Assembly: GCA_041583495.1 (NCBI GenBank) | Contig: JBFHFS010000037.1 | Span: 1-49,450 of the forward strand | Length of the DNA stretch: 49,450 bases | Source of the DNA: JBFHFS01 sp041583495 | GTDB lineage: Bacteria > Bacteroidota > Bacteroidia > Bacteroidales > Marinilabiliaceae | Reading direction: 5' to 3' | In this document: positions 24,475-33,337 of the stretch, piece after piece | How positions within the stretch are numbered: position 1 is the stretch's first letter | How the letters are laid out: each line of letters starts with the position of its first letter | The notes under the pieces: generated by a model | The model's input: only the letters and a program-made list of their open reading frames with translations | Databases searched by the model: none | What the model was told of the DNA's origin: nothing | Translations under genes and position numbers: made by a program

Positions 24475-25353
24475 ATGGCTAAGAAAAATGCATTGGGCCG
24501 TGGCCTGGGGGCACTCATTGAAAGTCCCGACGAGCTGTCGTCACGACGACCGGCAGCCGCAATCATAGAGATTCCGGTCGATAAGATTGAAGGGAACCCC
24601 TGGCAGCCTCGTTCCAGATTTGATGAGGAAAAATTAAATGAATTGGCCGCTTCGATTCGCGAATTGGGAATCGTTCAGCCGCTGACGGTGCGCCGAATTG
24701 ATGGGGGACGGTATCAGTTAATCGCCGGGGAGCGTCGCTTCAGAGCTTCCAAATTGGCCGGACTCGACACCGTTCCATCGTATGTGCGCGACGCCGATGA
24801 CGATGCAATGCTCGAAATGGCTTTGGTTGAGAACATCCAACGCGAAGACCTGGATCCTATCGAGGTCGCCATTAGTTATCAGCGGCTTATCGAAGAGTGC
24901 AGCCTTACTCAGGAGAGTTTGTCCGACCGCATAGGGAAAAAACGTTCCACCATTGCCAATTATCTTCGTTTGTTACGACTACCGGCCGAGATTCAATTGG
25001 GGTTGCGCGAAAATCAAATTACCATGGGCCATGCAAGGGCTCTCATTAATATGGCCGATGTTGAGGCTCAGTTGAAACTGTTTGAGGAGGTTATCAAAAA
25101 CGATTACACGGTACGTAAAGTCGAAGAGCTGGTTCGTGTGCTGAGTCAGGCCGAAGGGACCACCAGTCCCGAAAAAAAGGCGCAGGAAGTTCCCGCAGAA
25201 TATGGAGAGTTGAAACAACAGTTATCCAACTTTTTTAAAACCAATATTCAGTTTTCACGTGGAACCAATGGCAAAGGAAAAATCGTAATTCCTTTCAGGT
25301 CGGACGAGGAGCTTGAAAAGATTATTAATATCCTTGACAAAGCCAACTCGTAA
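24475..25353 (+). CDS. parB: Chromosome-partitioning protein ParB (Spo0J)
   Basis: CTP-dependent DNA clamp that loads at parS and recruits ParA and SMC. The 292 residues contain the N-terminal ParA-stimulating segment AKKNALGRGLGALI with its arginine, then the ParB/Srx nuclease-fold domain (IPVDKIEGNPWQPR, LAASIRELGIVQPLTVRR, LIAGERRFRASKLAG, the CTP-binding GERRFRA motif), ALVENIQREDLDPIE, and an HTH (LTQESLSDRIGKKRSTIANYLRLL). A C-terminal dimerisation domain ends the protein. A 12-of-16 match to the consensus parS site lies inside its 3' part (25251-25266). Confidence 0.95.
   Translation: MAKKNALGRGLGALIESPDELSSRRPAAAIIEIPVDKIEGNPWQPRSRFDEEKLNELAASIRELGIVQPLTVRRIDGGRYQLIAGERRFRASKLAGLDTVPSYVRDADDDAMLEMALVENIQREDLDPIEVAISYQRLIEECSLTQESLSDRIGKKRSTIANYLRLLRLPAEIQLGLRENQITMGHARALINMADVEAQLKLFEEVIKNDYTVRKVEELVRVLSQAEGTTSPEKKAQEVPAEYGELKQQLSNFFKTNIQFSRGTNGKGKIVIPFRSDEELEKIINILDKANS
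25251..25266. promoter_or_regulatory. parS-like site within parB
   Basis: GTTTTCACGTGGAACC matches the bacterial consensus TGTTTCACGTGAAACA at 12 of 16 positions, including the whole CACGTG core and flanking TTT and AAC. Bacillus subtilis also has a parS inside its parB gene, so the place is plausible. The four mismatches include one next to the core, which may lower binding. Confidence 0.35.
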
Positions 25354-25364
25354 TTGAAAATAGA

Positions 25365-26042
25365 TTGGCGATGAAAAGCAGTTCACGGCGGTGGGGAAGC
25401 CATCTTCTATTCGTAATTTTGGTTGTTCTCAACCTGGTGGGGACTTCTGGCAACCTTCGGGCTCAAAAAAAAGTGTCCGGTTCCTCCAAAGACCTTGCCG
25501 TGGATACGCTTATTCAGCCTCAGGTAAAGTTAAGAAAGGATAAGGCCCATTCCCCGCATAAAGCCACCTTCTATTCGGCAATTCTCCCGGGGTTGGGTCA
25601 GGCCTACAATAAAAAATACTGGAAAATTCCGATTTTGTATGCCGGCATTGGTGCCATGGGTTATGCCATTCATTTTAACAGTACCTACTACCAGAAATAC
25701 AAAAATGCCTACCGTGATTTTCTGATCGGTGATCCTGGCAACAAGTCCTATCTGGAGGTTATTCCGGCTACCCTTACGGAGGAGGATGTGGAAGGGCAAT
25801 ACAGTGATTGGTTTGAGACAGCCCTGGAAAATAAAAAGACATATTTTAAGCGTTACCGCGATCTGAGTTACATTGGAATGGTGGGGATTTACCTGCTCAA
25901 CCTGGTGGATGCCACCGTTGATGCACATTTTTATAATTTTGATGTGAGTGATGATCTCTCCATGCAAATCCGGCCGGTGATGATGAATTCCAGCCCGGTT
26001 TTCGGAAACCAGCTGGGGCTGAAGCTTTCGTTGCGATTTTAA
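25365..26042 (+). CDS. DUF5683 membrane protein
   Basis: A 225-residue envelope protein found beside parB and a LysM transglycosylase in many Bacteroidota. It has an N-terminal signal-type hydrophobic segment (HLLFVILVVLNLVGTSGNLRA). The conserved block ATFYSAILPGLGQAYNKKYWKIPILYAGIGAMGYAIHFN follows, typical of DUF5683, then FKRYRDLSYIGMVGIYLLNLVDATVDAHFYNFDVSDDLS and a short beta-rich end. Two or three membrane helices are expected. Function is unknown; the constant position between segregation and peptidoglycan genes suggests an envelope role. It starts 11 bp after parB. Confidence 0.85.
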   Translation: MAMKSSSRRWGSHLLFVILVVLNLVGTSGNLRAQKKVSGSSKDLAVDTLIQPQVKLRKDKAHSPHKATFYSAILPGLGQAYNKKYWKIPILYAGIGAMGYAIHFNSTYYQKYKNAYRDFLIGDPGNKSYLEVIPATLTEEDVEGQYSDWFETALENKKTYFKRYRDLSYIGMVGIYLLNLVDATVDAHFYNFDVSDDLSMQIRPVMMNSSPVFGNQLGLKLSLRF

Positions 26043-26160
26043 TAATCGCTGGTTTCGATAATGAGCTGAAAAAACATTCCAGGGGCGAAAAAGAGGATGG
26101 ATGAAATAGATGGTTATGGACTGTCAGAGCAGGTTTAATATAATAATGAAATAGATAGGT

Positions 26161-27702
26161 ATGAGGAATTTAAGGGTGTTGATTATTTCAGGTTTGGGAT
26201 TGCTTTCCAGTCTTTTGGCTACGGGCCAGATTTCTGAGGCAACGGAGGAGATTGCTGCGTTGGAGGAAGAAACCAATCACTATTCCCAGTCGTTGGACAG
26301 CCTGGTAAATGTATGGTATGTTCAGGTAAGTGCCACCAATCTGGTGGTCGATTCGATTCCTGTGGACAGCCTGTTGGTAACCACCGATCTTCCCGATTCG
26401 GTTTATATTCAAAGATTGGAAGCGATGGTCTCGCCCTTTGAGTTTTCGTATAACGACAAGGTTAAGTCTTATATCCGGTTGTATACCCAAAAGCGGCGGG
26501 AGCAGGTAGAAGTTATGCTGGGCCTGGCGGAATATTATTTTCCTCTTTTTGAGGCTGAACTGGATGCGCGTGGAATGCCGCTGGAGTTAAAATATCTTCC
26601 CGTGATCGAATCGGCACTCAACCCCCTTGCTTTGTCCAGGGTGGGCGCCTCTGGTCTTTGGCAGTTCATGTATTATACCGGAAAGCGGTATGGTTTGCAG
26701 GTGGATTCCTATACCGATGACCGTCGTGATCCCATTAAGGCCACCCAGGCCGCCGTGAGCCATCTGTCCGATCTATACGATATCTATGGGGATTGGAAAC
26801 TGGTGATTGCGGCTTATAACTGTGGTGCCGGAAATGTGAACCGGGCCATCCGCCGAAGCGGAGGGAAACGTGATTTCTGGGAGATTTATTATCGCCTTCC
26901 CAGGGAGACCCGTGGGTATGTGCCGGCTTTTATCGCGGCGGCCTATACCATGACCTACTATAAAGAGCATGATTTTAGACCGCGCCCCATCGAATTGCCC
27001 GTGGCAACCGATACCGTGATGATTAATCAGCCCCTGCACTTTCGTCAGGTGGCCGATGTATTAAATATTCCCGTGGAGACCATCCGGGCGTTGAACCCGC
27101 AGTATCGGCTCGATATTGTGCCGGCTAAAACCAAGAGCTATCCCTTGCGCCTGGCATTTGATCAGTCTACGGTTTTTGCTTCGCTGGAGGATTCGGTCTT
27201 CAGTTTCCAGAGGGAGAAGTATTTTCCGGATAATCAGTTGGTTGTAAAACCAGGATTGACCCAATATCCAACGGCTGTTCCTGCAGGGAAAGAGAAAGTC
27301 TATTATACCGTGAAATCGGGTGATGCCATTGGCTTAATCGCCGAGTGGTTTGATGTTTACACCTCCGATTTGCGTTATTGGAATCATATCAGTCGAAATC
27401 TCATCAAGGTGGGACAAAAGCTGGTGATTTATGTTCCAAAGGGCAAAGTGAGTCATTATCAGAATATTGCAAATGCCAAAAGTGGGCGGTCTTCCAACCT
27501 TTCGGCCTCTGCCAAAATGACTGAACCGGAGGTTTTGGATGGCGATTATGTATACCATACCGTGGGTAACGGAGAAAGTGTTTGGTCTATTGCCCGTGAG
27601 TTTCCGGGGGTGTCAGACAGCGACATCCTCAGGCTTAACAACATCAGTGATGTCCGAAAAATTAAGCCGGGACAACGTTTAAAGATCAAGCCAAAATCGT
27701 AA
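26161..27702 (+). CDS. LysM lytic transglycosylase (MltD-like)
   Basis: Exported murein lytic transglycosylase of 513 residues that cleaves peptidoglycan glycan strands. A signal peptide (LRVLIISGLGLLSSLLATGQ) is followed by a linker and an SLT domain (about 120-250): PLELKYLPVIESALNPLALSRVGASGLWQFM with the catalytic Glu150, then VIAAYNCGAGNVNRAIRR. Two LysM repeats at the C-terminus bind peptidoglycan: YYTVKSGDAIGLIAEWF (about 379-425) and YHTVGNGESVWSIAREF (about 462-511). This is the MltD architecture. It is the last gene of the par-associated set; relA/spoT, which follows in some relatives, is not here. Confidence 0.92.
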   Translation: MRNLRVLIISGLGLLSSLLATGQISEATEEIAALEEETNHYSQSLDSLVNVWYVQVSATNLVVDSIPVDSLLVTTDLPDSVYIQRLEAMVSPFEFSYNDKVKSYIRLYTQKRREQVEVMLGLAEYYFPLFEAELDARGMPLELKYLPVIESALNPLALSRVGASGLWQFMYYTGKRYGLQVDSYTDDRRDPIKATQAAVSHLSDLYDIYGDWKLVIAAYNCGAGNVNRAIRRSGGKRDFWEIYYRLPRETRGYVPAFIAAAYTMTYYKEHDFRPRPIELPVATDTVMINQPLHFRQVADVLNIPVETIRALNPQYRLDIVPAKTKSYPLRLAFDQSTVFASLEDSVFSFQREKYFPDNQLVVKPGLTQYPTAVPAGKEKVYYTVKSGDAIGLIAEWFDVYTSDLRYWNHISRNLIKVGQKLVIYVPKGKVSHYQNIANAKSGRSSNLSASAKMTEPEVLDGDYVYHTVGNGESVWSIAREFPGVSDSDILRLNNISDVRKIKPGQRLKIKPKS

Positions 27703-27781
27703 GGCCGGCACTTTGGGGTTCTTTGGCAATTGGCACTGTTTTTGAAGTTTTATGCCGGTATTAACCTTTATCTTTTAGGCC

Positions 27782-28486
27782 ATGTTTACATCACCTCTTT
27801 TTATCATATTCATTGTTTTCATGCTGTTGAGCTGGATTGTGAGTTCGCAGTTGAAGAGTCGTTTTAAGAAATATTCTAAGGTCCCCATCGAGCGGGGTTT
27901 GTCGGGGCGTGAGATCGCCGAAAGAATGTTGCGCGATAATGGCATCAGCGATGTTCGTGTGGTCTCCGTTAAGGGGCAGTTGTCCGATCACTATAACCCG
28001 GCCAATAAAACCGTTAACCTGAGTGAAGGGGTTTACGGTGGGCGCAGTGTGGCCTCGGCTGCCGTTGCCGCGCACGAATGTGGGCACGCCGTGCAACATG
28101 CAAGGGCTTATGCGCCGCTTAAATTGCGGTCGGCATTAGTTCCCATACAGAATGTGAGTTCCAGGATCCTGAATGTTATTTTCATAATGATGTTCTTTGG
28201 GTCGTTCCTGTTGCCCGGTATCCTGTCGTTCGATACGGCTCTTTTGGTCATCATTGCCTGTTATGCTGTGTTCTCATTGTTTGCGGTCATTACGCTACCT
28301 GTAGAGATTAATGCCAGCACCAGGGCGCTCACATGGCTTAGCTCGTCGGGCATTACCAGCGGGCACAACCATGGACAGGCCAAAGATGCACTTAAGTGGG
28401 CGGCTTATACCTACGTTGTGGCAGCCCTTTCGGCACTTGCCACCCTGGCTTATTACCTGATGATCTTTTTTGGACGCAGAGATTAA
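27782..28486 (+). CDS. Zinc-dependent membrane peptidase (YugP family)
   Basis: A 234-residue integral membrane protein of the Zn_peptidase_2 family. The metallopeptidase motif is AAVAAHECGHAVQHAR (HECGH, an HExxH form) near residue 100. It is preceded by SDHYNPANKTVNLSEGVYGGRS, the typical leading block. Hydrophobic segments lie near residues 2-20, about 125-150, 155-180 and 210-230. Substrate unknown; YugP homologues are presumed membrane-bound proteases. It begins 79 bp after the transglycosylase and ends at a hairpin shared with the convergent RDD gene. Confidence 0.88.
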   Translation: MFTSPLFIIFIVFMLLSWIVSSQLKSRFKKYSKVPIERGLSGREIAERMLRDNGISDVRVVSVKGQLSDHYNPANKTVNLSEGVYGGRSVASAAVAAHECGHAVQHARAYAPLKLRSALVPIQNVSSRILNVIFIMMFFGSFLLPGILSFDTALLVIIACYAVFSLFAVITLPVEINASTRALTWLSSSGITSGHNHGQAKDALKWAAYTYVVAALSALATLAYYLMIFFGRRD

Positions 28487-28498
28487 GCCGTAGTCTAA

Positions 28499-28526
28499 CA
28501 CAGGGTTTCCATCAGGAGGCCCTGTG
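28499..28526. terminator. Terminator hairpin between convergent genes
   Basis: CACAGGGTTTCC at 28499-28510 pairs with GGAGGCCCTGTG at 28515-28526 across a 4-nt loop: a 12-bp stem including two G-U pairs. A modest T-rich tail (CCTTTT) follows about 10 bases later on the plus strand. It lies between the peptidase gene and the convergent RDD gene. Confidence 0.6.
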
Positions 28527-28584
28527 CCGTAAACCTTTTCGGGGTTCTATCGCAATCGCAGGCCCTTGTTTCAACCTTATTTCG

Positions 28585-29310
28585 TTAGTTGGCGCGGTGA
28601 AAGGCGTTGTAGTCCTTAATCATGGTGGTGAGGAATTCCCGATCGTTCAGAGAGGAGTGCGTGTGGGTCTTGTCTGCAATGGCTTTCCTGGTTTGTGCCA
28701 ATAATTCTTCATGTGCGGAAGGCGCCCCGTTAGCATGGGTGGTGGCCTGCAGTACCTCTTTGATGATCTGGACATCATTGTCGGCAAGCAGAGAGGCTTC
28801 GGGGAAGGTAGGACGATACTGGTCTTCCAGATCTACCCAGAGGGTGTTGTCAAAGTGATTCTTCTTAACCAGTTTAAGCACAGTGGTTACCGCCGCCAAA
28901 TCCCCCAGGCGTTGTCCCTTCCCGTTGATGATGATGGACAGCGTGGCTATGGCTCCGGAGGATAGGGTGATGTCGGGCAGTCGGAAAATCCACCTGATGA
29001 AACAGCTTCCCGGCGACAGGTGCGAACCGTCGGCCTTGAACACCCGAATCTTCATTACCATCTTGCCAAAGCTTTGGCCATTGAGAAACAATTCGCAAAT
29101 TAAATGGTAAAATAGGGTGGGAAACAGCAATATAATCATCCACCACGATCCCTTTAATTCCAGCCAGCTAAAAAGAATCAATATCAAAGAGAAATTGAAT
29201 AAACCCAGGATCGCGATATCTATTAAAAAAGCGACCATCCTGTCGGCAACACTGGCAATGGGGAATTCTAAGGATACATTTTGAGTAGTGGTTACGTTAT
29301 AGGTTTCCAT
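28585..29310 (-). CDS. RDD-family membrane protein
   Basis: A 241-residue membrane protein. The first 150 residues carry the RDD domain: ASVADRMVAFLIDIAILGLFNFSLILILF, a second helix around 50-80, then LFLNGQSFGKMVMKIRVFKADG and a third helix pair. The C-terminal 90 residues are polar and probably cytosolic, with charged helical stretches. RDD proteins next to SpoIIM and MoxR/DUF58 genes are a recurrent arrangement in Bacteroidota; some RDD proteins act in ion exchange, but no function is shown for this type. It is divergent from the SpoIIM gene with a 260-bp regulatory gap. Confidence 0.87.
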   Translation of the reverse strand: METYNVTTTQNVSLEFPIASVADRMVAFLIDIAILGLFNFSLILILFSWLELKGSWWMIILLFPTLFYHLICELFLNGQSFGKMVMKIRVFKADGSHLSPGSCFIRWIFRLPDITLSSGAIATLSIIINGKGQRLGDLAAVTTVLKLVKKNHFDNTLWVDLEDQYRPTFPEASLLADNDVQIIKEVLQATTHANGAPSAHEELLAQTRKAIADKTHTHSSLNDREFLTTMIKDYNAFHRAN

Positions 29311-29344
29311 CAGATAATCAATTGTTTGTCGGCGTTAGGTTCTA

Positions 29345-29377
29345 CAAATCTAGCAATTTTATAATTATATTTACAAA
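29345..29377 (-). promoter_or_regulatory. Promoter of the RDD gene
   Basis: On the minus strand, TAGATTTG at 29352-29345 and TTTG at 29377-29374 are 21 bp apart, matching the Bacteroidota -7/-33 elements. The transcript would start near 29337, about 27 nt before the start codon. On the other strand TATGTTTG at 29383-29390 is a possible -7 box for the SpoIIM operon, without a clear -33. Confidence 0.6.
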
Positions 29378-29570
29378 CTATTTATGTTTGTCGTCCCGCC
29401 CTGTTTTCCCTGAACTGTAGGTGTCCTGCTTTGGCGGAACACTTTAGTTTTTAGTGGCATTAGTGGTTCTTGAGGGTTGGAAACCAAGTTTTTTTCATTA
29501 CGAAACAACAATGAATTTTTTTTTAATTAAATTGGCTGATCTTTTGGTTGCTGACATTGTTTTTTTTTGA

Positions 29571-30533
29571 ATGAAGGAAATAGCTTTTATAGATCACAAT
29601 CGGCTGCGCTGGCAGGAGTTTGAGCAGAAGGTATCTATGCCCTCACAGATGGGGGCCGATGAGCTGGCCGACCATTATATTCAGCTTACCGATGATTTAT
29701 CGTATGCCCGTACCTTTTACCCCAGGTCGTCGGTGGTACAGTATCTCAACACGCTTAGCAGCAAAGCTTTTCATCTCATTTATCAGAATAAGAGGGAGCA
29801 ATCCAACCGGCTGGCCCGTTTCTGGACAGAGGAACTGCCGCTGACTCTGTATCAATCGCGCCGAGCCTTCCTTACCTCTCTGCTTATTTTCCTGATCTCC
29901 ATGTTGATAGGGATGGTCTCAGCCTTGGAGAACGACAGCTTTATCCGGCTTGTCCTGGGCGATGAGTATGTAAATATGACCCTCGATAATATCGAGAAGG
30001 GGGATCCCCTGGCTATTTATGGGCAAATGGGGTCCGTTTCCATGTTTTTTATTATTACCGGGAACAACCTGATGGTCTCGTTTGTGGTTTTCCTTTTTGG
30101 GTTGTTAACCCCGCTGGGAACTGCTTTTCATCTCTTTCGCAATGGGGTGATGGTGGGTGCCTTTCAGGCATTCTTTTACAAGCAATCGTTGCTATCGGTA
30201 TTTTCGCTCACGGTGTTTCTGCATGGCACCCTGGAGCTTTCTGCCATCGTGTTGGCGGGAGGGGCAGGAATTGTTCTGGGCAGGAGTTTGTTGTTTGTGG
30301 GCACCTGGCCGCGTAAGCTGGCTTTTGTGCAAGGCGTGCGAAAAGGGACTAAAATAATGTTGGGATTGGTTCCCTTCTTTATATTGGCCGGGTTTATAGA
30401 GAGTTTTATCACCCGTTATTACAATCAAATGCCTTTGGCAATAAGCCTTTTGATTATTGTTCTGTCTCTAATTTTGATTATCGGATATTTTGTGATTTAT
30501 CCGGTCTGTGTTCATAAAAAACTTAAACCCTAA
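29571..30533 (+). CDS. Stage II sporulation protein M-family membrane protein
   Basis: A 320-residue membrane protein of the SpoIIM family, widespread in non-sporulating Bacteroidota. The N-terminal cytosolic part (residues 1-100, MKEIAFIDHNRLRWQEFEQKV, STAARTFY-like helices) is followed by about six hydrophobic segments: RRAFLTSLLIFLISMLIGMV, MFFIITGNNLMVSFVVFLFGLLTPLGTAFHLFRNGVMVGAF, and SVFSLTVFLHGTLELSAIVLAGGAGIVLGRSLL. The FLHGTLELSAI block is the best family hallmark. Members in MoxR/DUF58 clusters are thought to take part in envelope assembly or remodelling, by inference only. It begins the five- to six-gene run that ends with DUF58. Confidence 0.88.
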   Translation: MKEIAFIDHNRLRWQEFEQKVSMPSQMGADELADHYIQLTDDLSYARTFYPRSSVVQYLNTLSSKAFHLIYQNKREQSNRLARFWTEELPLTLYQSRRAFLTSLLIFLISMLIGMVSALENDSFIRLVLGDEYVNMTLDNIEKGDPLAIYGQMGSVSMFFIITGNNLMVSFVVFLFGLLTPLGTAFHLFRNGVMVGAFQAFFYKQSLLSVFSLTVFLHGTLELSAIVLAGGAGIVLGRSLLFVGTWPRKLAFVQGVRKGTKIMLGLVPFFILAGFIESFITRYYNQMPLAISLLIIVLSLILIIGYFVIYPVCVHKKLKP

Positions 30534-30544
30534 AATTAATTATT

Positions 30545-31405
30545 ATGACTCAACCCGAAGTTGTTCTGGAAAAAGAACGTGACTTTTCGGAAGTTTTTAA
30601 CGCTTCGTTTAGTTTTATTACGCAGGAAATTAAAGGTTTGATAAAGGTGCTGGCTCTCTATGGCGGAATCCCTATCATTGGGGTGGTGATTTTTGGCGCT
30701 TTTTATACCCAAAACGTGATGTCGTCGGTCTTTGGTGCGATGCAGGGCATGAACCAGGATGTGATGCCTAATGTGTTCATGATTATTCTGGCGGTATTGC
30801 TTTCGTCGTTGCTTTATGTCTTCCTTTCAGGGCTTACATCAGCTTATCTGGTGGTTTATCTTCAAAAGGGACGAAATGGGTTTCTGCATGGAGAGGTTTG
30901 GTCTTTGTTTGTTCGAAAACTGGGTGCGATAATTGTTTACTCTTTGGTGTCGGGCATCATAACCGTTTTTGCTTTTATTTTTTTATTGATTCCGGGGATT
31001 TTTGTTTCCGTGCCACTCTCCTTCGTGGTGATGGTTACGGTAGCTGAAGATAAGGGGTTGAGCGGTACGCTTTCGCGCTGCTTTCAGTTGGTGAAGAATA
31101 ACTGGTGGAAAACCCTGGGGATTCTGCTGGTGGCTTATCTTATTATAAGTACGCTGGGCTTTTTGTTTTCTGTCCCCGCAATGATCATAGGTGCAGTGAA
31201 AGGCTTCCTGACAGCCTCGGGAAAAGGTGCAGGAGATATTAATACTACCGGAGTCGTTCTCGCTACGGTTGTGGGGGAGCTTGGCCAATACCTTATCTAC
31301 CCTATCTTTTTTGTCGTTACGGGGATCCAGTATTTTAATCTTAAAGAACAAAAAGAGATGAGTGGTTTGCACCGAAAGGTGGCATCCATAAGTGAACAGG
31401 AGTAA
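30545..31405 (+). CDS. Six-helix membrane protein of the MoxR locus
   Basis: A 286-residue protein I cannot assign to a named family with certainty. It has about six hydrophobic segments (around residues 35-55, 75-105, 125-150, 150-170, 195-225 and 250-270), short polar termini, and the amphipathic block LSRCFQLVKNNWWKTLGILLVAYLII. The last is typical of membrane domains seen in glycerophosphodiester phosphodiesterase-associated and DUF975-like proteins, where RCFxLxxxNWW recurs. It starts 11 bp after SpoIIM and shares a base with the start of the DUF4129 gene, so it belongs to the same operon and probably to the same membrane complex. Confidence 0.75.
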   Translation: MTQPEVVLEKERDFSEVFNASFSFITQEIKGLIKVLALYGGIPIIGVVIFGAFYTQNVMSSVFGAMQGMNQDVMPNVFMIILAVLLSSLLYVFLSGLTSAYLVVYLQKGRNGFLHGEVWSLFVRKLGAIIVYSLVSGIITVFAFIFLLIPGIFVSVPLSFVVMVTVAEDKGLSGTLSRCFQLVKNNWWKTLGILLVAYLIISTLGFLFSVPAMIIGAVKGFLTASGKGAGDINTTGVVLATVVGELGQYLIYPIFFVVTGIQYFNLKEQKEMSGLHRKVASISEQE

Positions 31406-32136
31406 TGCTACAACACAGAACCCGGATTTTGGTTATTCTTCTTGTTTTCCTTCCCTTCTTTTGGGGGGAGGCCGGGGGAGCTGTGTCTGCCGAGGAACAG
31501 GTAAAACCCTGGGACGAAGGGATCGTGGATTATCGTCAACCCCCCTACGATCAAATAGAAATTTGGAAAAACAGTTCGGCCTACCGTTACGATAGAGAAG
31601 TTAAGCCGGTGGGTTTTTGGGCTATTCTATGGAGTTACATCTTACAATGGTTTCTGACGATGTCTCAGTCGGGAAACTGGTTGATGGGGTTGGTGATTAT
31701 TCTGGGCGTGGGGCTGGTGATCTGGCTTTTGGTTCGGATTTTTAACGTCCCTGTATCGGGGCTGTTTTTCCTGTCGCGGACCCGCCAAAAGAGTGATCTG
31801 CGTTTTATGGAGGGGCATTTGGATCTGTCGGGTCAGAATCTGGAAGAGATGCTCGTCCTATACCGTAATAACAAGGCCTACCGGGAAGCTGTGAGGCTGC
31901 TGTTTTTATTGTATCTGCAACAATTGCAGGCCGATGGGCTTATTCGACTCAACACAGTTAAAACCAACCAGGAGTATCTTCGTGAGATATCCAATCCTGC
32001 CGAGAGAGTCCTTTTTAAGAAACGAATGGGGTTGTTCGATCATGTGTGGTATGGACAGGCTCCCGTCTCGGATGAGATCTACCAAAAAGTGGAGCAGGCA
32101 TTTGATTACCAAGGGGGAGAGGAGGTATCGGTGTGA
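31405..32136 (+). CDS. DUF4129 membrane protein
   Basis: A 243-residue protein with an N-terminal signal or anchor (RILVILLVFLPFFWG), an exported stretch containing KNSSAYRYDREVKP, a second hydrophobic segment near 88-112 (NWLMGLVIILGVGLVIWLLVRIF), and a cytosolic DUF4129 domain (about 140-215). The domain has LYRNNKAYREAVRLLFLLYLQQLQADGLI and KTNQEYLREI, the usual signature. The domain occurs at the end of transglutaminase-like proteins and beside MoxR/DUF58. The start codon overlaps the stop of the preceding gene and its own stop overlaps the next start, indicating translational coupling. Confidence 0.87.
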   Translation: MLQHRTRILVILLVFLPFFWGEAGGAVSAEEQVKPWDEGIVDYRQPPYDQIEIWKNSSAYRYDREVKPVGFWAILWSYILQWFLTMSQSGNWLMGLVIILGVGLVIWLLVRIFNVPVSGLFFLSRTRQKSDLRFMEGHLDLSGQNLEEMLVLYRNNKAYREAVRLLFLLYLQQLQADGLIRLNTVKTNQEYLREISNPAERVLFKKRMGLFDHVWYGQAPVSDEIYQKVEQAFDYQGGEEVSV

Positions 32137-33335
32137 AAAATAAAAAAGCTCCTTCCACCATTTTACCCTGGTTGCTGGCCACGGCCTTTCTGGTGCTCAT
32201 TATTGCAGCGGTGATGGCCCCAAGGCCCATCGACTGGGGGTACAGTTTTTCGAAGAACGATGACAAACCTTTTGGTAATTCGTTGGTTTTTAAGTCTCTG
32301 CCGACGCTCTTCCCGGGAAAGAGTGTGATGTCAGCCTGGTCCTCACCCTCCGGTTTTTTGGAAGACAAGATTCCCCTTAACACCAATTTTATCTTTATAA
32401 ATCAGGCCTTCGACCTCCCCTCCGCGGAGGTTAAGCGTTTGCTGGAGGTGGCCGAGGCCGGGAATCATATCTTTATTGCAGCCGAAGATCTTGGGGGCCT
32501 CCTGGCCGATACTTTCCATCTGTCGGTTTTTTCTGACCCACAATCCATTTCCAGCCTGACGGGGCTCGATTCGGTGGGCTTTAATTTTGCCAACCGTCGT
32601 CTAAAGACGGTGCAGGGTTACTGGTATTCCAAATGGATGACGCGTTACTTTTTTACCCGTTACGACTCGGTCAGAACCACCGTTCTTGGGCATGATCATA
32701 AAGGGAAAACCAATTTTATCCGAGTGAAACAAGGGGATGGGGCCTTTTATTTTCATTGTAACCCGGTGGCTTTTACCAACTATCACCTGCTGTCGGGTAA
32801 CAGTGGTGAATATATGTTTAAGGCCTTGTCCTATCTGCCCAATCAGGCCGCCGTGTGGGACGAACACTATAAGCCCGGGAGAAAAGAGGCTCTGGGTCTT
32901 TTTAACTATGTGCTCGAAAACCGATCGCTGAAGCTGGCCTGGTACCTTGTGGTATTTATGGTACTGGTCTATTTTTTGTTCGGGTCCAAGCGGCAGCAAA
33001 GAGCTGTTCCGGTTGTGGAAAAACCGGTCAATACCACGCTTGGTTTTGCGGAGAGTGTGGCCCGCCTTTATTTCAGCCGGGGCGATCATCTGGATATTGC
33101 CCGTAAGCGTTTTACCTATTTTCTTGAGTTTTTGAGATCGCGTTACTATATTGATACGGGTGGAAACCGCCAAAAAATGATTGCCGAAGTCGCGCTCAAA
33201 TCCGGGATTAGGGAGAGAACCGTGGTAGCGCTCTTCAAGGTGGCTGGCAACCTGGAGCGGGTTCGCTATATTTCTGCCGAGGACCTGGAACAATTTAACA
33301 GACAAATAGAGTTTTTTTATAATAATTGCCGATAA
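32133..33335 (+). CDS. DUF4350 membrane-anchored protein
   Basis: A 400-residue protein with an N-terminal membrane segment (STILPWLLATAFLVLIIAAV), a large presumably periplasmic DUF4350 domain, and a second membrane segment near residues 268-285 (LAWYLVVFMVLVYFLFG), followed by a cytosolic helical tail with RKRFTYFLEFLRSRYYIDTGG. The domain resembles a GATase-like fold: GNSLVFKSLPTLFPG and an IFINQAFDLP strand. It starts with GTG in a four-base overlap (GTGA) with the DUF4129 stop. A start at the preceding in-overlap GTG is out of frame. Function unknown; always found with MoxR and DUF58. Confidence 0.83.
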   Translation: MKNKKAPSTILPWLLATAFLVLIIAAVMAPRPIDWGYSFSKNDDKPFGNSLVFKSLPTLFPGKSVMSAWSSPSGFLEDKIPLNTNFIFINQAFDLPSAEVKRLLEVAEAGNHIFIAAEDLGGLLADTFHLSVFSDPQSISSLTGLDSVGFNFANRRLKTVQGYWYSKWMTRYFFTRYDSVRTTVLGHDHKGKTNFIRVKQGDGAFYFHCNPVAFTNYHLLSGNSGEYMFKALSYLPNQAAVWDEHYKPGRKEALGLFNYVLENRSLKLAWYLVVFMVLVYFLFGSKRQQRAVPVVEKPVNTTLGFAESVARLYFSRGDHLDIARKRFTYFLEFLRSRYYIDTGGNRQKMIAEVALKSGIRERTVVALFKVAGNLERVRYISAEDLEQFNRQIEFFYNNCR

Positions 33336-33337
33336 CT

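Noticed and set aside
25365..28486. A missing relA/spoT gene after the transglycosylase
   Set aside because: Some relatives have relA here, but its position varies, so its absence is not evidence of loss from the genome.
33326..33337. A TTG start for the MoxR gene
   Set aside because: The ATG four codons later follows the preceding stop by two bases and gives the usual MoxR length.
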